Assembly: GCA_964552235.1 (NCBI GenBank)
Contig: CAZKGO010000122.1
Coordinates: 1-13,748, forward strand
DNA length: 13,748 nucleotides
Direction of reading: 5' to 3'
From: CAVTHK01 sp964552235
GTDB taxonomy: Bacteria > Spirochaetota > Spirochaetia > SZUA-6 > CAVTHK01
Every line of letters starts with the position of its first letter. The first letter of the stretch is position 1. Below are positions 13,479 to 13,748 of this stretch, piece after piece. The notes below the pieces were generated by a model, which was not told the origin of the DNA, made no database searches, and worked only from the letters and a program-made list of their open reading frames with translations. The position numbers and the translations under genes are program-made.

Positions 13479-13748
13479 GTGGAGAGCCTGAGTGAGCGCA
13501 TCGCCGAGCTGATCCGCGCCATCCCCCGCGGCCGCGTCGCCACCTACGGCCAGATCGCCGGGCTCGCAGGGGCCCCCGGCGCCGCGCGCCGCGTGGCCTG
13601 GCTCCTGCACTCTTCGTCGCGCACCCGACGCCTTCCCTGGCACCGCGTCATCGGCTTCGCCGGCCGCATCTCGCTGCAGCCCGGCGGCGGCCGAGAGCTG
13701 CAGCGCTCGCTGCTCGAGGCCGAGGGTGTCCGCTTCGAGGGCGAGCGG
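13479..13748 (+). CDS. Alkyltransferase-like protein (ATL, MGMT family without the acceptor Cys), 3'-partial
   Basis: Ninety codons are visible to the window edge, with no stop reached. The product is the DNA-binding domain of the O6-methylguanine-DNA methyltransferase family: IPRGRVATYGQIAGLAG (15-31, helix-turn-helix lead-in), GAARRVAWLL (34-43, arginine finger) and LPWHRVIGFAGRISL (52-66). True alkyltransferases have PCHRV; here Trp54 replaces the acceptor cysteine, as in E. coli YbaZ and other ATL proteins. These bind O6-alkylguanine and flip it out without repairing it; they are known to direct such lesions to nucleotide excision repair. GTG at 13479 is preceded by AGGAG. Only a short C-terminus should be missing. 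Following polB on the same strand by 61 bases suggests co-expression. Confidence 0.88.
   Translation, partial: MESLSERIAELIRAIPRGRVATYGQIAGLAGAPGAARRVAWLLHSSSRTRRLPWHRVIGFAGRISLQPGGGRELQRSLLEAEGVRFEGER

Noticed and set aside
10910..13543. An 877-codon minus-strand open frame opposite polB
   Set aside because: Same compositional effect; Pol II motifs on the plus strand are complete.
1..13748. CRISPR repeats, tRNA/rRNA genes, transposases or integrases
   Set aside because: None was visible by eye on either strand; only short inverted and direct repeats were found.

Overview
This is a GC-rich bacterial window (roughly two thirds G+C by eye) with short intergenic gaps, strong Shine-Dalgarno sites and some GTG/TTG starts. 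No rRNA, tRNA, CRISPR array, phage or transposase gene is visible. The taxon cannot be fixed from sequence alone. A proteobacterial-style Pol II next to a Thermotoga-style uronate epimerase suggests a GC-rich heterotroph from a group such as Acidobacteriota or the former Deltaproteobacteria, but this is a weak inference.

Left part (1-2904). A 5'-truncated 2-oxoacid dehydrogenase E2 acyltransferase overlaps a YjbQ-family gene by an ATGA junction. Convergent to these, on the minus strand, are a two-CBS-domain protein with its own sigma70-like promoter and, upstream of it, a beta-class DNA methyltransferase with no restriction partner in view. The first 42 bases of the window are a near-perfect reverse complement of 63-104 and are probably a fold-back artefact at a contig end.

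Central part (2963-9376, plus strand). A PPi-type 6-phosphofructokinase comes first, behind a TTGACA promoter and a leader of nearly 190 bases. After a 69-base gap holding a perfect TATAAT come four tightly spaced genes: an SDR-type mannonate oxidoreductase (UxuB function), a tagaturonate/fructuronate epimerase (UxaE), uronate isomerase (UxaC) and a threonine-aldolase-family PLP enzyme. UxaC turns glucuronate into fructuronate and galacturonate into tagaturonate; UxaE converts tagaturonate to fructuronate; the SDR reduces fructuronate to mannonate. One reductase therefore serves both uronic acids. Mannonate dehydratase, KDG kinase, KDPG aldolase, a transporter and a regulator are not in the window.

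Right part (9345-13748). A minus-strand remnant of an ABC exporter ATPase keeps only the part after the Walker A region and looks like a pseudogene. It is followed on the plus strand by a TauE/SafE permease, a full-length family B DNA polymerase II with a C-terminal clamp-binding motif, and a 3'-truncated alkyltransferase-like (ATL) protein with Trp in place of the methyl-acceptor Cys. The last two form a small DNA-damage-tolerance/repair pair.

I found no clear wholly new system. The most interesting elements are the UxaE-based uronate funnel with its attached threonine aldolase and PPi-PFK, the polB-atl pair with a repeat just after its putative promoter, and the truncated ABC gene.
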